The notes under the pieces: model-generated
What the model was told of the DNA's origin: nothing
What the model saw: only the letters and a program-made list of their open reading frames with translations
The model's database searches: none
Part shown: positions 32,613-32,736 of the stretch, one piece after another
How the letters are laid out: the number at the start of each line of letters is the position of its first letter
Numbering within the stretch: the stretch's first letter is position 1
Made by a program: the position numbers and the translations under genes
DNA from: Chloroflexota bacterium
GTDB taxonomy: Bacteria; Chloroflexota; Dehalococcoidia; Lucifugimonadales; Lucifugimonadaceae
Length of the DNA stretch: 32,736 nt
Direction: 5' to 3'
NCBI GenBank assembly: GCA_013204555.1
Contig: JABMNO010000001.1
Coordinates: forward strand, 1 to 32,736

Positions 32613-32625
32613 CTGCTAATAGCAG
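32613..32625. promoter_or_regulatory. Short palindrome upstream of the dehydratase gene
   Basis: CTGCTA and TAGCAG flank one base, a near-perfect 13-bp palindrome 58 bp before the TTG start. It could be an operator; evidence is limited to symmetry and place. Confidence 0.3.
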
Positions 32626-32660
32626 TAGCACGTTCCTTCGGGCGTATACTCGCGGGAAGA

Positions 32661-32736
32661 GAGATGGTTCAGGAAATCTGAACAGAGGGATAAGTGGAAT
32701 CGCTGCCTGAGTGAGGCAAGATAGTGCCTCATGAAA
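32661..32736 (-). repeat. Right copy of the window-end inverted repeat
   Basis: The reverse complement of this segment matches 65-140 at 70 of 76 positions, including both nested hairpins (now at 32704-32731). It lies about 105 bp upstream of the dehydratase start and in the same orientation relative to that gene as the left copy has to the PEP-utilising gene. The frame that is open in the left copy has a TGA here, so the repeat is probably not protein coding. It runs off the window end. Confidence 0.8.

Noticed and set aside
1..32736. CRISPR array, prophage, insertion sequence or toxin-antitoxin pair
   Set aside because: No regularly spaced repeats, transposase, integrase, phage structural gene or toxin-antitoxin-like gene pair was seen.

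Overview
The window looks like a piece of a chromosome from an uncultured, probably marine, member of the Chloroflexota, plausibly near the SAR202/Dehalococcoidia group. This is inferred from gene content: an enolase-superfamily sugar-acid dehydratase-like protein, split PEP-utilising enzyme halves, a TrpB2-like protein, a threonine synthase/NIL/MoaD cluster, and frequent GTG and TTG starts. No rRNA or tRNA gene is present, so the placement is tentative. Base composition is moderately GC-rich throughout, except for an AT-richer reductase gene near 16.7-17.4 kb. Genes are packed tightly, and convergent neighbours repeatedly share their stop codons.

Layout. 0-5.7 kb: a 5'-truncated ATP-binding half of a PEP-utilising phosphotransferase, an MFS exporter, the phosphohistidine half of such an enzyme, an enolase-superfamily protein, and a 49-residue putative zinc protein that is easily missed. 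5.7-8.9 kb: a TrpB2-like protein that has lost the PLP lysine, divergent from a ComM-type AAA+ ATPase. 8.9-13.2 kb: a drug-efflux MFS pump with its TetR regulator (two matching operator sites), a thiolase and an ATC-hydrolase-like protein. 13.4-17.4 kb: a zinc-ribbon protein, an unknown protein, an MscS channel, a GNAT acetyltransferase and a probably acquired RibD/DHFR-like reductase. 17.6-24.8 kb: a housekeeping run alaS-ruvX-aroE-aroC-aroK-aroB, with the last three genes overlapping. 24.8-26.9 kb, on the other strand: thrC, a NIL-domain protein and a MoaD/ThiS-like sulfur carrier ending in Gly-Gly-Cys, behind a clear promoter and a structured leader. 27.0-32.7 kb: a membrane-anchored SNase-fold protein without its metal ligands, a HAD phosphatase, a ribokinase, class 2 dihydroorotate dehydrogenase, an unknown conserved-looking protein and a threonine dehydratase-like enzyme.

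The two ends of the window carry a diverged inverted repeat of at least 76 bp. The repeat contains mutually exclusive hairpins, and the left copy abuts the truncated PEP-utilising gene.

The best leads for new biology are: the TrpB2 homolog with glutamate at the Schiff-base lysine position; the thrC-NIL-MoaD cluster, a candidate sulfur-carrier route to homocysteine; the small CxCxxC protein; the degenerate membrane-anchored nuclease fold; and the terminal repeat. All assignments come from reading motifs by eye. No database search was run.
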